A DNA stretch of 64,000 bases from Lithodes maja (GCA_037953745.1 JBAKBP010007122.1:39059-103058); one strand, 5' to 3'; positions 42,164 through 53,581 are shown, counted from the stretch's first letter. The notes: generated from the letters alone by a model not told the origin. Numbers and translations are program-made.

Positions 42164-42569
42164 AATAGGCCGAAAATATAAACAAAGTTGAAGTGCTAGC
42201 AGGATGGAACTCTTGGACTGCTGTGTGTTGTAGGTGTTATCTCGACGCTTGCTACTAAGTAAGTGAACAAACGTGAAGAGCCGATGTATAGGCCTAGATT
42301 CCAGAACACAGGTAGTTGGCTTGGTTACATGACTTGTTTTGGCTGGAGCTGCAGGAGCGGCCCAGGGCTGGCTGGCGGCTGGAATTTTTATTTTGCGGAC
42401 TCGAGGTTTGCAACATGGAGGTACTTTCCAGAACTTCAAACCCGCAAATAGGCAGCCATTTTGGCGCCAACGCTAATTCGCCAACAATATGACACTTCCG
42501 TCATGGCGGAATTGGCTATTTGCGGAAGTGTTGGCTAAAGTGCCCAGCTCTGCCGAATTCACACCGAAT

Positions 42570-42573
42570 TTTA

Positions 42574-42608
<35 letters not shown>
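42570..42608. repeat. (AAT)n microsatellite
   Basis: Thirteen or so repeats of aat directly after the right target duplication of the hAT element. Confidence 0.9.
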
Positions 42609-42696
42609 GCATGTTACTTATTTCTCACAAGCGCCAATTTTTCCGCAAAATTCACCGGCGCTCGAAAACCAAAACCAAACCAAAAATACAAACACT

Positions 42697-43616
42697 ATCT
42701 ATCTATCTATTTATTGCCTGACGCCGTGATCCCCGAAGGGGTGGCCACGAACGAACCGCCCCCATGCACCTCTGTCCCCAGTCAGTCGACGCCCCTCCCC
42801 CAAACCAGCACCGCCTTCGTTCATGTACTTCCTCACTCCATCCTTCCACCTCTCATTCGGTCTACCTCTCCCTCTCTGTCCCTCCACCTCGCTCTCGTAC
42901 ACCCTCTTAGTCATTCTCTCGCTTTCCATATGTTCCATATGGCCGAACCATCTCAAGTTGTTCCTTTTCACACTTTCCAGCACATCTACCTCCACATCAC
43001 ACCTCCTTCTTACTTCCTCATTAGTCTGTCTATCCCTCCATGTAACTCCGCACGCACTCCTTAAGTAATTCATTTCCACTGCTCTCACTCTTGGTCGAGT
43101 CTCTCAACCAACGTCCATGCTTCGCTTCCGTAAGTCAGTGTCGGGATTACCACACTGTCATGCAAGGACTTCTTCACTTCCATACTGACCACCCTATTTC
43201 TTGTTACTGCTTTTAGCGTTCCTACAACCCTCTTCCCCTGTTGTACCCTCTCCCGCACTTCTTCATTCATAGTCCCATCTTTACTCAACACACTGCCCAG
43301 ATACTTAAAAGAGTTGACGATTTCCATAGCCTGACCGTTCAGCTTCACCTCACACTCTGTGACTTCACCCCTTTCGAAGACCATAACCTTGCTCTTCCCC
43401 GCATTTACCTTCAAATTCCGTTTTTCGCACACTGTTCCAAACTCATTTACCAGACCCTGCAACTCCCATTCATTATCACTCATCAGAACTGTATCATCCG
43501 CAAACAGCAGTATAGGTAGCTTCCACTCAATTCCCTCCCTTTTCAGTGATACACCAACATCCACTGCTCTTGATAGTATTTCTTTCATGACTCCCTCCAT
43601 ATATACAAAAACAAAC
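42697..43616 (-). pseudogene. LINE-A copy 3, 5'-truncated
   Basis: Minus strand, (GATA)n tail at 42697-42713, then the C-terminal half of the LINE-A ORF: CGVTWRDRQT, LRWFGHMEHM and RGRGRPNERW. The upstream part is LLFADDTVLMSD and FKYLGSVLSKDGT. A one-base deletion near 43095 breaks the frame in the VERL region. Truncation is at about 43612, before the catalytic FADD region's upstream motifs. Confidence 0.88.
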
Positions 43617-43685
43617 ACGAATTGCTTAAATCAATGAAACACAAAACCTATATGCATCACCCAGCCACCAGCAATGGCAAATAGC

Positions 43686-43920
43686 CTACACCCTATTGCA
43701 CTCGATGATGACACCCCTCTCTAGATCATAGCTTCTTTCAAAGAGAAAAGTCTTAAGTTGCCTCTTGAAGCACTCAACAGAACTTAGTTGTCTCATGGTC
43801 AGTGGTAGTCTGTTATATAACCTTGGAGCCATGTAAGAGAATGATCTTTCAAAGAAAGATGACTGCCGGAAAGCCCACGGCTCATCAAGACGCAGGGGGT
43901 CATCATCATGGCGCACGACT
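43686..43920 (-). pseudogene. LINE C-terminal fragment (CR1/Jockey type)
   Basis: Minus strand reads SYMAPRLYNRLPLTMRQL and VECFKRQLKTFLFERSY to a stop. This is the conserved C-terminus of CR1/Jockey-type RT proteins (compare ELWNSLPESVF in LINE-C). The rest of the LINE upstream is replaced by the MITE at 43923. Confidence 0.65.
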
Positions 43921-43922
43921 AA

Positions 43923-44361
43923 CCCTTCTTTAGCGGGGCCCGACTTAAGTCCGTATCTAAAAATCTGGACTATGTGGCGGGGCCCGACTTAAGTCTGTGG
44001 CGACGGGAGGAGCATAGGTTACCTCATGACCGCTCGCCACGGCGGCCATGGACCTACTGAGATGTACTCCAAATACATCCACCCTCCCTCCCTTGCTACA
44101 CACGTAATTATGTAACGAAATGACCGTATTTTAGCGTTTTTGCCCTTCAGTTGCACGATCGTTGCAAGACAACCAGTGATCGTAGAAGAATGGTTCTGGT
44201 GTCATTGGAAAGCTCAATTAACGCCCTTTCAGGGATATGTAATTGTATTACGCTCTGGCTCTTGTTTATGCATGAAAAGAGCACGGAAACAAGGCCATTT
44301 AGGGTAAAAAAAAAACGCTGGCCGGTACATAGAAATTACCGCCTAGGCCGCTCGTAAGGTG
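43923..44361. mobile_element. TTAA-type MITE with CCCTTCTTTAGCGGGG end
   Basis: The right side is TTAA at 44362-44365 preceded by cgctcgtaaggtg. The left side is ctaa (43919-43922), a likely decayed TTAA, followed by CCCTTCTTTAGCGGGGCCCG. The motif gcggggcccgacttaagtc occurs twice (about 43934, 43977). The interior matches 22420-22729. Confidence 0.65.
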
Positions 44362-44365
44362 TTAA

Positions 44366-44689
44366 AGAAATTTTAAAAATAAATAATTAAATAGCCTACC
44401 AAATTACGGGAATAATATACAATATGATGCCAATTAATTAGTCTGTACTTTCACACTAATTACGAAAGTACATCTTGGCACTAATCACTTTCCTGCATCT
44501 ACTCATTATAATTTATGTCAAAGAAAGTTTGCCATTGTTACAAAATTTATTATATATCTTATTTTGGTTTTTTAATTGTTTTTTATTACTTGTCGAAATA
44601 CCGGTATATTTAAAGATCTTTACACACAAAATTGATACAAAAGTATTACGAAAAACCTGGTGAAAAGAGATTTCTAATATGTTTATTCA
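44366..44689. other. Duplicated non-coding segment (empty-site partner of 28150-29031)
   Basis: Matches 28150-28316 plus 28940-29025 without the TA MITE. Its right border meets the piggyBac element at TTAA 44690-44693. The partner copy continues cattaattaataatt, showing the pre-insertion target. Confidence 0.75.
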
Positions 44690-44902
44690 TTAACCCTTCC
44701 TACCCGGGCTGCCTTAGGTAAGGACAGCTCGGCAGAAGGGCAGCTACCCGGGCGTCCTTACCTAAGGTATGTGCTTTAAAGCGCGCTTTTAAATTTAGCG
44801 CGGGCAAATTTTACTTTGCGTGGGCGATCGTAGCGCCACCAAGCCTCAACTACCACTCTTATCAGTTCCTACGTTGCCGCCATTGAGAGCTACAGCAAAA
44901 AA

Positions 44903-47540
44903 ATGAATTCCGACGCGTCCAATACTGTGCAATCTCCCGCGCGTCCCAGTGCTAACCCGCTTGCAACATCTACGCCTCTGCCAACCGAGAAGAAAAAAAA
45001 CTAAGGAAAGTGAAACGTTTGCTAAGTGAGAGTGCAATACACCGTGAACTTTTCAACCCGGATTTGAGCAGTGGTGAAAGCTCTGTGGACAAAAACCTCT
45101 ATATTCAGAGTAGAAGTGGAAGCGAAGTTGACGATTTTGTGGGATTTGGTGATGATGACAATGTGGATTTATTTGAGGGGGGTGATAGTAGTGATGATCC
45201 TGATGTGGAAGTGGTGGAGGAAGGTGCTATTGAAGTACCAAGTGTTCTAGAGCCAACCCCTTCGCCTAGTTTCGTAGGTCAGGGTAGGCCTAGTCCTAGC
45301 CCTAGCCCTAGCCCTACGCCAGGACCTTCCCCTTTGCCTGCCCGTACGCCCTTGAAAGTGGGTAAATACTTCAATAAACAGTCTTTAGTGAAAAGTGCAG
45401 CCAAGAAAGCACGCAGGGAAGCAGAACAAGTGAGGGAAGGCGTAGATAGTGATAGTGACGCCGACCCAGGCCTAGCAATCACCCGCATTCCTTTGTCCCG
45501 ATGCCTTGACCCGGGACGCCGAGAGGGCCACCCACAGCCCTCGGCTTCATCTGTCCCTCAGGATGACCAAAGGGCCTCTACAAGTGTGTCATTGGCCTCC
45601 CACAGTGTGCCACCACAGGCCCCGCATCGTAGGTCATTATTTCCTGCGGAAAAGTCCACGGCTAGCCGCAAAAGGAGCCCAACTCCCGAGGCCGAGGCTC
45701 CCATTGCTCAACTTCCCGCAGTCCCACGCCGCCGACGCCCGGTCTATTCTTCACCAGAGTTGTCTCCTGAAGAGGATGCTGACGACCCCAACATTGCCCC
45801 AGATGACCTGACGTCGCCTAAGGAAGAGGAAGAGGAAGTCCCGACAAGAAGAGTAAAAGGGCGAGGTCGTGTTCGTGGTCAGCCTGCCGACGCCGCTGCC
45901 CGTGGGCGTGGGCGTCCGCGTAGCCAAGGGCGTGTGCCAGGGCGTCCAGGGTGTGTGCCTGTTGCAGCTGCACGTCCTCGTCCTCGAGCAGCTGACATAT
46001 TTGTGTGGACAGATGGGGCGGATTTTGAGCCAGATTGCCCTGTCTTTGACGAGGTACAACAGGGTTCCGGGGTGTCACCAGCATATCCCTGTGGCCCAAA
46101 TGCCACCCCCAGTGAACTTTTCTGTGGCTTCTATGACAATGAAGTCATGGAATACCTTGTCAAAGAGACAAATAACCACCAGGCTATCTGTTCAAACTTT
46201 CTTGGGAGGAAGACCAGTGCCAAGATGGTGGCATGGAGAGCTCTCACTGTGGCAGAATTATATGTGTTCTTGGCACTCACAATGCTGATGACACACATAA
46301 AGAAGCACGTTCTGGCCGACTACTGGATAACTGGCGACCTCGCAACGACTCCAGCATTTGGCAAATACATGTCAAGGGATAGGTACTTCGACATCCTCTC
46401 ATATTTCCACCTGACAAATAACATGCATGTCCACGAGCCCGACACACTCTGGAAGATCAGGCAAATGTATGACATGATACGTCATCGGTTTTCCACCTAC
46501 CTGATTCCTTTTCAGAAGCTGTGCATCGACGAGTCTCTGGTCCTGTTCCGTGGTAGGCTGCACTTCCGACAGTATATCCCGTCCAAGAACACCGCTTCGG
46601 CATCAAGCTCTTCGTCCTCTGCGACTGCAAGACGGGATATGTGCTCTACATTATAGTCTACAGCGGCAAGGGTGAAGTGCAGATTGACCCCCTCATTGGT
46701 TTTGGCGGCGCTGTGGTAAAGAGGATGATGGAGAGGTACTTCCATGACAACCACATCCTTTATACCGACAATTATTACACGTCGCCTATCCTCGCCAAGT
46801 ACCTCCATGACCGCAAGACCGGAACTGTCGGCACAGTGAAGGGGAAGAGGAAGGGCATGCCAGCCTACCCAACCAAGACTAAGAAGACGGACATCTTCCA
46901 TAAGAAGAGTGGCCCCATCCCCTCCATCCACTGGCATGACCAGCGCAAGGTCAATCTCCTCACCACATGCCACAAAGCAGAGATGGTCGCCACAGGGAAG
47001 GTGGACCGAAGGACGAAGAACCCTATCACGAAATCAGCTGCTGTCCTGGACTATAATGTCAACATGCGCCTCGTCGACAAGTCCGACATGCAGATGGGCT
47101 TCATAGACTGCCTGCGAACATCTTGCAGGTGGTACAAGAAGTTTGTCCTGCATACAGTAGATATGTCTGTCCTCAACGCGTACAACATCTACCGTTTGAG
47201 GACTCCAGTCATGAAGTACAAGAGCCTGCGGACCTTCCAAAAGCAGCTGATACTTGAGCTCCTGAGTAAACATGCGGGTACACCAGGGAGGCCACTACAA
47301 GGACCAGGCATGCTGGACAGAACAGGGTGTGCCGAGTTCTTCAGAAAGCACCAGCTCCTCGCCCTTCCTTTCCAGGGTCCTAACAGCAGAATAAGAATGC
47401 AGAAGAGGTGCTATGTGTGCAGCCGCACAACTCGACGACCCCGCAAACCCACAAAAAGCACTTGGCAATGCCTCGAATGTCAGGTGGGACTGTGTGCTGG
47501 CACCTGCTTCAATAATTTCCACACTATGACAAACTATTGA
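44903..47540 (+). pseudogene. piggyBac transposase with two frameshifts
   Basis: The ATG at 44903 opens a frame that stops at 45002-45004 just after an A8 run (about 44992-44999). The main frame begins immediately after it, without an ATG, so a one-base indel in the A run is likely. The N-terminal about 290 residues are acidic and Pro/Ser-rich. The DDE_Tnp_1_7-type core follows, with the first catalytic Asp in CIDESLVLFRG. A second frameshift occurs near 46590. The next frame (from about 46600) carries LIGFGGAVVK, the second Asp in YTDNYYTSP, the third in MRLVDKSDMQ and a C-terminal cysteine-rich domain (CYVCSRT ... CLECQVGLC). All three catalytic Asp codons survive. Its role is cut-and-paste transposition at TTAA. 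The GRP/RGR-rich patches look like nuclear localisation signals. Confidence 0.88.
47300..47500 (+). other. C-terminal cysteine-rich domain of the piggyBac transposase
   Basis: This sub-region of the transposase frame has cysteines spaced C-X2-C ... C-X2-C-X4-C (CYVCSRT, CLECQVGLC, TCFNNFH). It is conserved in all three piggyBac copies here even where the catalytic region is deleted (3595-3720). In the family this domain binds the element's inverted repeats. Confidence 0.75.
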
Positions 47541-47559
47541 AGTGTAAGCGACAGTGAGA

Positions 47560-47975
47560 GTGACACTCAATAATAATAATAATAATATAACTAAGTATAA
47601 GTGAAAGAGACACACATAAGTAATAGTAAGTGCCTTCAGAACAATATGAACAAGTGAAAGTGACACTAAAATATATATTCCTAACAATAAATAAGTGAAA
47701 ATGACACTATCAATTACCATAGTCCAGTATAAATAATCATAACTACTATAATAATGACTATAAAACTAAGTCTAAGTGAAAGAGACACACATAAGTAATA
47801 ATAAGTGCCTTCAGAACAATATGAACAAGTGAAAGTGACACTAAAATATATATTCCTAACAATAATAAGTGAAAATGACACTATCAATTACCATAGTCCA
47901 GTATAAATAATCATAACTACTATAATAATAACAATAAAACTAAGTATAAGTGACAGAGACACAAATTACTTCAGA
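47560..47975. repeat. Subterminal tandem repeat downstream of the piggyBac transposase, period about 176 bp
   Basis: Two units (about 47588-47763 and 47764-47940) plus a partial one, each with taagt(a/c)taagtgaaagagacacac, agtgaaagtgacactaaaat and aagtgaaaatgacact. The AGTGAAA(G/A)TGACACT motif repeats in each. Similar period and motifs to 92-780 although the sequences are otherwise different. Confidence 0.8.
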
Positions 47976-48384
47976 AAAATAACTTTATTGAGTGGAAATA
48001 ACATAACAATAATATATGGCATAATAAACAATAAAACACTAAAAAATCGCTTCCTGCCATACCGGTAATTCAAGGTAGAGCGACGAGTCAAAACGTTCGT
48101 CGTAGCCTGGGCCGCGGTTGAGTGTTCGGACGCGGCGGTGTAAATAGGCGGAAAAAGTTACCTCCACTTCCATCACCATGTCTCCGGAACCAGTTGAGCT
48201 AGAAAGCTCTACTTAACGCCATTCTACCCGGCAAGGTAAGGCGCACATTTTGACATTATGTTTGATTAATGTAGGTAGTATATTAAGCGAGATTAGCCTT
48301 AGTTAACGTATGTTGTGTTTTCAGCCAAATCACCCGGATACAGCCTCCGTCTTTAAGTAAGGCAGCCCGGGGAGGAAGGGTTAA

Positions 48385-48934
48385 TTAACCCGCTGAGGAC
48401 CAGCTAGTTTATAATAAATGTACCACCAGGGACCGGCTGTTTATATATTTTTTTTCCAGAAACAATAGCGAATGGGTTAGGAATGAAGGAAAAACCACAA
48501 AAAAAACATCAAAAAGCTCAAAAAATGTTCCTACGGAGCCCCCGAAAGTCGATTTTACAAGAGTAAAAAATTGAAGGCAAATACTGTACACCCAAAATAC
48601 CGTTTTTTGCGCGCTCACGCGCACGTGGATGGACTTCGAGAATTTTCAACCATCGTCAAGGTTGCGTGGGATACTTACACAGTTCCCATACAAATCTGAG
48701 CCCTCTAGGTCAGGGGTGTCAAACATGCGGCCCCCCCTCACTCTAGCATGCGGCCCGCAAACCAGGTTGGCCAAGTAGTGTAAAATATTGTATTTTTATA
48801 CTAGACATAATTATTATTTCTTAAATATATTATATGTTGGTACTATATTAACATAAGTTCTAATTCTAGGAAGTATTTGTGAGAGTAACAAGCTTAAAGG
48901 AGATTAAATACTCTTTCACCCTTAGACATTCTTC
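48385..48934. other. Unassigned AT-rich segment with a hAT-like end
   Basis: Starts with cccgctgaggaccagc next to the TTAA pair ttaattaa, so it may be another TTAA element. At 48711 caggggtgtcaaacatgcgg is a terminus very like hAT (Charlie-type) elements, and a second gcggcccgc follows. No matching opposite end is visible, and the large piggyBac begins at 48939. No coding region. Confidence 0.4.
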
Positions 48935-48938
48935 TTAA

Positions 48939-51900
48939 CCCTCCAGCCCCGGGCCCTCTAGCTCACGACTGTGCTGTGGTACCGGGTGTTTTGACGATCT
49001 TTGGGTTATGTTAACTCATCTGTAATTCAATGAATATGGCATGTAATGTTATGAATAAAAAAGTAAAATGTTCCACAAACCTTCCTCTGCAGAATGCCGT
49101 TGAGTAGAGGTCTCTAGCTCCAGTGATTGCATAATGGTGAGCGCGGGAAGACGAGTGCTTTTCGGCGGCAAATTCTTCCCGCATTCGGATGCGTCGCCCC
49201 GGCCACGGCTACCACGCACCTAGCCGCTCGTCGAGCCAGAGTGTTTATCTCCCTTAGACGATTTTAGTGTTTGATATTGAGAATGTGATGCTTATTTGAT
49301 ATTTTTATAGTTATTTTGAGGCCAATTATATAAAGTATGTGTATTAGGGTATCACTGTCACTAATATTGCTCATTTTCACTCGATACCGTACATTTTATT
49401 AGTAATTGAGGTAGGTTATTGTTATATTAGGCACTGATTATTCGTTATCACAGGTGTTTATTATACTTTGGCCATCAAATATTAGGTCTTGTGTCACTTT
49501 CACTTAGTTATATGCTTTGTAAATGTTTTATATACAATTTATTGTGTCTTTTTTCACTGATTTATATATTTCTATAGGTTGTAATCATATGAATGTCACT
49601 TATTATATACATATGTCACTTTCACATATTATTATGGTGTAATTGTATTTGTATACATTTTCTCATAATACATGACTTTTGTATAACAATAAATTGTTTA
49701 CTTCCACTTTTTGCCTATACCTGTATATATATACTGTACATATTGTCATTGTCTTTGGCACTTTCACTATGATTGTTAGAACTCCTGCTTGGAGTGGTAA
49801 TCAAAGAAGCACCCTTCAGCACAGAGTGGCACCCTGCACTCCACACACTCCAGGGTGGACTTTTTACCTGACCTCGCCCTCAGCCTGGTGTTGTAGCAGA
49901 CATGGCACCGCCTCTGCTGCTTTCTTCCTGCTGCTGTCTGAGGCAGGGAAACGAGCCTGTTCATATTCATGTAATATGCACAGCGCAAGCGGTCAGTAGC
50001 GGCGGGCCCAGCATGTGCCACTGCCCTCTGTGGCATAGCATACTTCTCCAGGAGCTCCTTCAACACCTGCTTTTGGAACCTCCGCAGGCTATTGAACTTC
50101 CTGGGTGTGTTCTCATTCCGAAGCTTGTAGATGTTGTAGGCGTTCAGAATGGACATGTCCACCATGTGCAGAAAGAACTTTTTGTACCATCTGCACGAGG
50201 TACGCAGGCAGTCAATGAAGCCTATCTGCAGGTCGGACTTGTCCACCAGCCTCATGTTGATGTTGTAGTCCAGGACAGCATCGGGCTTGGTCACCCTGGC
50301 CTGTGTGCGGCGATCCACCTTGCCAGTCTCCACCATTTCCCCCTTGTGGATGGTGCTCAGGAGGTTGACCTTCCGCTGGTCGTGCCAGTGGATAGCCAGA
50401 ATGGGCCCCGACTTCTTCCTGAACACATCGCCTTTTTTGGTCTTTGGAGGAAAAGGTGGCATGCCCTTCTTTTTTGCTTGTACTGTGCCTACAGTCCCCG
50501 TCTTGCGCTCATGCAGGTACTTTGAGAGAGTGGGGGCGTGTAGTAATTGTCCGTGAAGATGACATGATTCTTGTGAAAATAGCGGTCCATCATGGCTTGC
50601 ACCACTGCGCCGCCAAAGCCAATGAGGGGGTCCACAAGCACGTCCCCTTCCTTCCCACTGTAGACCAGGAAGTCCAGGACATAGCCAGTTCGGCAATCGC
50701 ACAGCACAAAGAATTTTATGCCAAAGCGATGTCTTTTTGAGGAGATGTACTGCCGGAAGCTGAGTTTTCCCCGGAACAGCACAAGAGACTCGTCAATGAC
50801 GACCTTGCAGAAGGGCTTGAAGTAGGAGGTGAAGCGTTCTTGCATCATCTCGGACAACGTCCTAATCTTCCACAGCTTGTCTGGGAGGTGGACGTCGGTG
50901 TTGGTGACAAGATGGAGCGCTGCGAGATATCAAGGTACCGGTCGCGAGACATATATTTCCCGAAGGCAAGGGTGGATATGAGATCATTGGTGATCCAATA
51001 GTCAGGCAACCTATGCTTCTTGACATGAGGCATTAGCATGGTGAGTGCCAGGAACACCATGAACTCGTGATGAGTCACGTCAGTGCACTGCCTCATGTGG
51101 CCCTTGGTCACCTTGCCCAAAAAGTGGACCTGGAATTGGTGCTGCTTATTTGTCTCCTTGGTAACATACTCTACCACCTCCTCATCAAAGAAGGCCTCAA
51201 AAAGTTCATGTGGTGGAGCATTGGGGGCCTGCGGGAAAATTGGGGGTAATGCCTGAACCCTCCTGTACCTCATCAAAAGCTGGCACATCAGGGTTGTACT
51301 CTTCCCCGTCAACTACGTCTTGCCACTGTAAAATGTAAAATGGGTCATAGAGACGCTGACGAGGAGCTCCAGCTGGTGGCCCAGCACGCCCACGGCCAAC
51401 TCGGGAGGCGCGCGCCCTAGGGCGGCCAGGGCGGTGGCCAGCACGACGCCCCCGGGCCAAGTGGATGGGTTGAGGGTCGTCCATGTAGTCGTCGTCAGAG
51501 TGGTCATCTTGCCCTGACGGTGGACCTACATAATCATGGCCAGAGTCTTCTGAGTGGTGCCCTTCATCGTCAGTGGCCCCCACATAATCTGGCGGGGAAC
51601 GAGTGATGCGTGGGCGGCGTGCGGGTGGGCGAGGTGGGGAAGGAGTGGTAGGTGAGGCTATGTCCCCCCAAGGTCCTGGGCTCCTTGGCCTGCGACGAGT
51701 GACAGAAAGCAATGCTTCACTGTCACTAGGCCCAGGTATTGGTGATGGGAGCTCAAAGACTTCGTTCCTCAGGAACATATGTTGACGGCTGGAGAGGTGG
51801 GGAGGACTGTGGGGAAAGTTGCGGGGGCGTATGGCTGGGGCGGGCAGGGGTGGACGCCGCGGGAGCCTCGAACAAAGCCCGCTTACTTTTCTGTCCTTTT

Positions 51901-52819
51901 TTTACATATTTCCTGCCTTTCCCCTTTTCGGTAGCAGTATGTCTCCTGTCGGGGGACCTAGGAGGCAAATAGGCCGAAAGTGGGGGCTCCTCAACCCTTG
52001 GCAGTGGTGGTGGTGGTGGGGAAGAATGCGGGGCGCCCGGGTCATCTTGGGTGGCTTGGGTAGATAAGGGAGACAATGGCAGCGAGATGAGTCACCACGC
52101 TCACCCTCACTCACAGCCTCATCCTCACCAAGTCTTTTGGCTTCTTCCCTAGTTGCCACGGCCGCCTTTTCAAGTATTTGCTTCTTATAGGAGTGTAGCT
52201 TGAAAGGCGATTTAGCTGGCGAAGGGCTTGGAGTCGTGTCACTCAAGTGAAACTTGGAGAGTGACCTAGAACTCTCCCACTCACTCACTTTCCCCACTTC
52301 ACTGTCTTCAGGTAAAACAGCTTCCGCAAAAGCTGCTACATCACCTTCATCACTCTCATGTTCACTCGCAAATCCCACGAATTGATGGTCTTTGTCACTC
52401 TCATCGCCACAATCACTGGACTTATAGTTAACCGAGTTATCACTGCCTTCATCATCAACATTATGCTTTGCATCAGCACGCTCATATAGTCTCAATGTCT
52501 CCTCAATACCTCCGGGAGATAACACATTTAGGCAGTGGCGTCTGCGTAAGGCGCGACGAACTAGGACGGGCGTCGTAGGGAGCACGGTATCGGACACAGC
52601 GGAATCACTATTTGGCGTACTATCCATGATGGCGTCGGGGTAGATACTGTTGCTGTGGCGTAGTTCACGTCTGGTGGCGCCACCTACCCCCCACGATACA
52701 AAAAATTTACGCGCGGCATTCGAAAGCACGTACGCAAGCACTGGGTGCCTCAGAGCCCTTCCGGGTTGCGCGGGCCAAGTTTGTTATGGGTGCCTAAGAG
52801 CTCTTCCGGGTCCCATGGG
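48939..52819 (-). mobile_element. Large piggyBac element, 3.88 kb, transposase degraded
   Basis: TTAA at 48935-48938 and 52820-52823. The ends are CCCTCCAGCCCCGGGCCC and ccgggtcccatggg. The low-coordinate side has the single-copy forms of the 177-bp unit (49370-49510) and repeated gtcactttcac motifs. The transposase reads on the minus strand and is broken by several frameshifts. Confidence 0.88.
49776..52627 (-). pseudogene. piggyBac transposase, degraded by multiple frameshifts
   Basis: Runs from an ATG at 52627 (MDSTPNSDSAVSDTVLPTT) to a stop at 49776. At least four frame changes (near 52060-51900, 51310-51210, 50850 and 50550) separate open pieces. An acidic N-terminal region is followed by a Pro/Arg-rich linker and the catalytic region: VIDESLVLFRG, LIGFGGAVVQ, IFTDNYYTPP and MRLVDKSDLQIGF. 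The C-terminal cysteine domain is CHVCYNTRL ... CVECRVPLC. The catalytic Asp codons remain. It is clearly a different family from the element at 44694 (different ends, moderately similar protein). The same protein family, deleted, is at 3595-4629. Confidence 0.85.
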
Positions 52820-52823
52820 TTAA

Positions 52824-53283
52824 GCTGAATAAAATTGTCAACGGGTTTATGATATGCTCAATTCGGGGCCAGTGAGACGGTTCTTGCAATCATGGTAAGT
52901 ATGAGGCCCAAGGCTACGGAGATAATACACAACTAACTATATCTAACTAACTAACTAACTAACTAACTCTCTCTCTCTCCTCTTCCTTTATTCCTTTTAC
53001 TTCTCACTATTAATTATTTTAATACAGTGACGACAGCCAGGTGATTTTATTCAAATTATGAAGGACCTCAGAGAGAGAGAGAGAGAGAGAGAGTACAAAG
53101 GAGTACAAAGGAAATCAAGCAACAACAAATCTAGTGACCCTTCTAGGCTGCTTGTCCTCCAAAACACTGAGGATCAAGTGTCCAAACAGTGGTTTAGAGT
53201 GGGTAAGGGAACATTGGAAAGGGAACTACTGCCCTGGAACTAATGTCTGTGGCAGGACTAGGAAGTTAGTAGGGGACATATGG
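52824..53283. other. Unassigned segment right of the large piggyBac element
   Basis: Contains an (AACT)n microsatellite (52939-52967), a CT-rich run and a GA microsatellite (53073-53093). It ends in acatatgggttaa (53281-53283), which looks like a TTAA element end. It may be the second half of an older TTAA element begun at 48385. No supported gene. Confidence 0.35.
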
Positions 53284-53581
53284 GTTAATAACTGAGGGGA
53301 GGATAAAATAAAGTTATTCATTTACAAACGCAGTCAGTCGCGGGTTTTATGCGAGATATTTGTCTAAGCGGAGTTTAAATGAATCAACGGTGCTGCAGTC
53401 TATAACGTCTCGGGGAAGCCCATTCCACAAGTTGACAACTCGATTGAAGAAGAAATTCTTAGATTCGTGTGAGTTAAAAGATTTACCAATAATTTTTCAA
53501 CCGTTTCCCCGCGTGTAATTAGATTGGTCGATAGTGAAGTACTTACTACAGTTCATAATTATTGTCGATGCCTTTGATGAT
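53284..53581 (-). pseudogene. CR1-like LINE, C-terminal end
   Basis: On the minus strand, broken frames read the typical C-terminus: FNSHESKNFFFN-type sequence, VVNLWNGLPRDVIDC-type sequence and DSFKLRLDKYLA-type sequence. This is the continuation of the LINE at 61630-64000; the BEL element lies in between. Confidence 0.65.

Larger units (their letters stand above)
40539..42552 (-). mobile_element. hAT-type DNA transposon, 2.0 kb, probably deletion derivative
   Basis: Perfect 13-bp terminal inverted repeats CAGAGCTGGGCAC / GTGCCCAGCTCTG, flanked by a perfect 8-bp direct repeat CCGAATTC (40531-40538, 42553-42560). This is the hAT signature (8-bp duplication, CAG-type termini). Inside are a tandem repeat block (41095-41900) and one ORF on the minus strand near the right end. 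There is no full transposase, so it is non-autonomous or uses spliced exons that I cannot see. Confidence 0.9.
44694..48380 (+). mobile_element. Large piggyBac element, 3.69 kb, near-intact transposase
   Basis: TTAA at 44690-44693 and 48381-48384. The ends CCCTTCCTACCCGGGCTGCC and GGCAGCCCGGGGAGGAAGGG are inverted repeats with one mismatch in 20 bases. Near the left end, CCTTAGGTAAGGAC and GTCCTTACCTAAGG form a 14-bp inverted pair (44714-44767), with partial counterparts in the MITE at 63441. The transposase is on the plus strand. The region after its stop has a tandem repeat with AAGTGAAAGTGACAC motifs and the conserved ccagttgagctagaaagctc block. Confidence 0.92.

Noticed and set aside
48711..48934. 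Complete hAT (Charlie-like) element
   Set aside because: Only one terminus (caggggtgtcaaacatgcgg) is seen, with no opposite end or 8-bp duplication, so only a fragment is noted.
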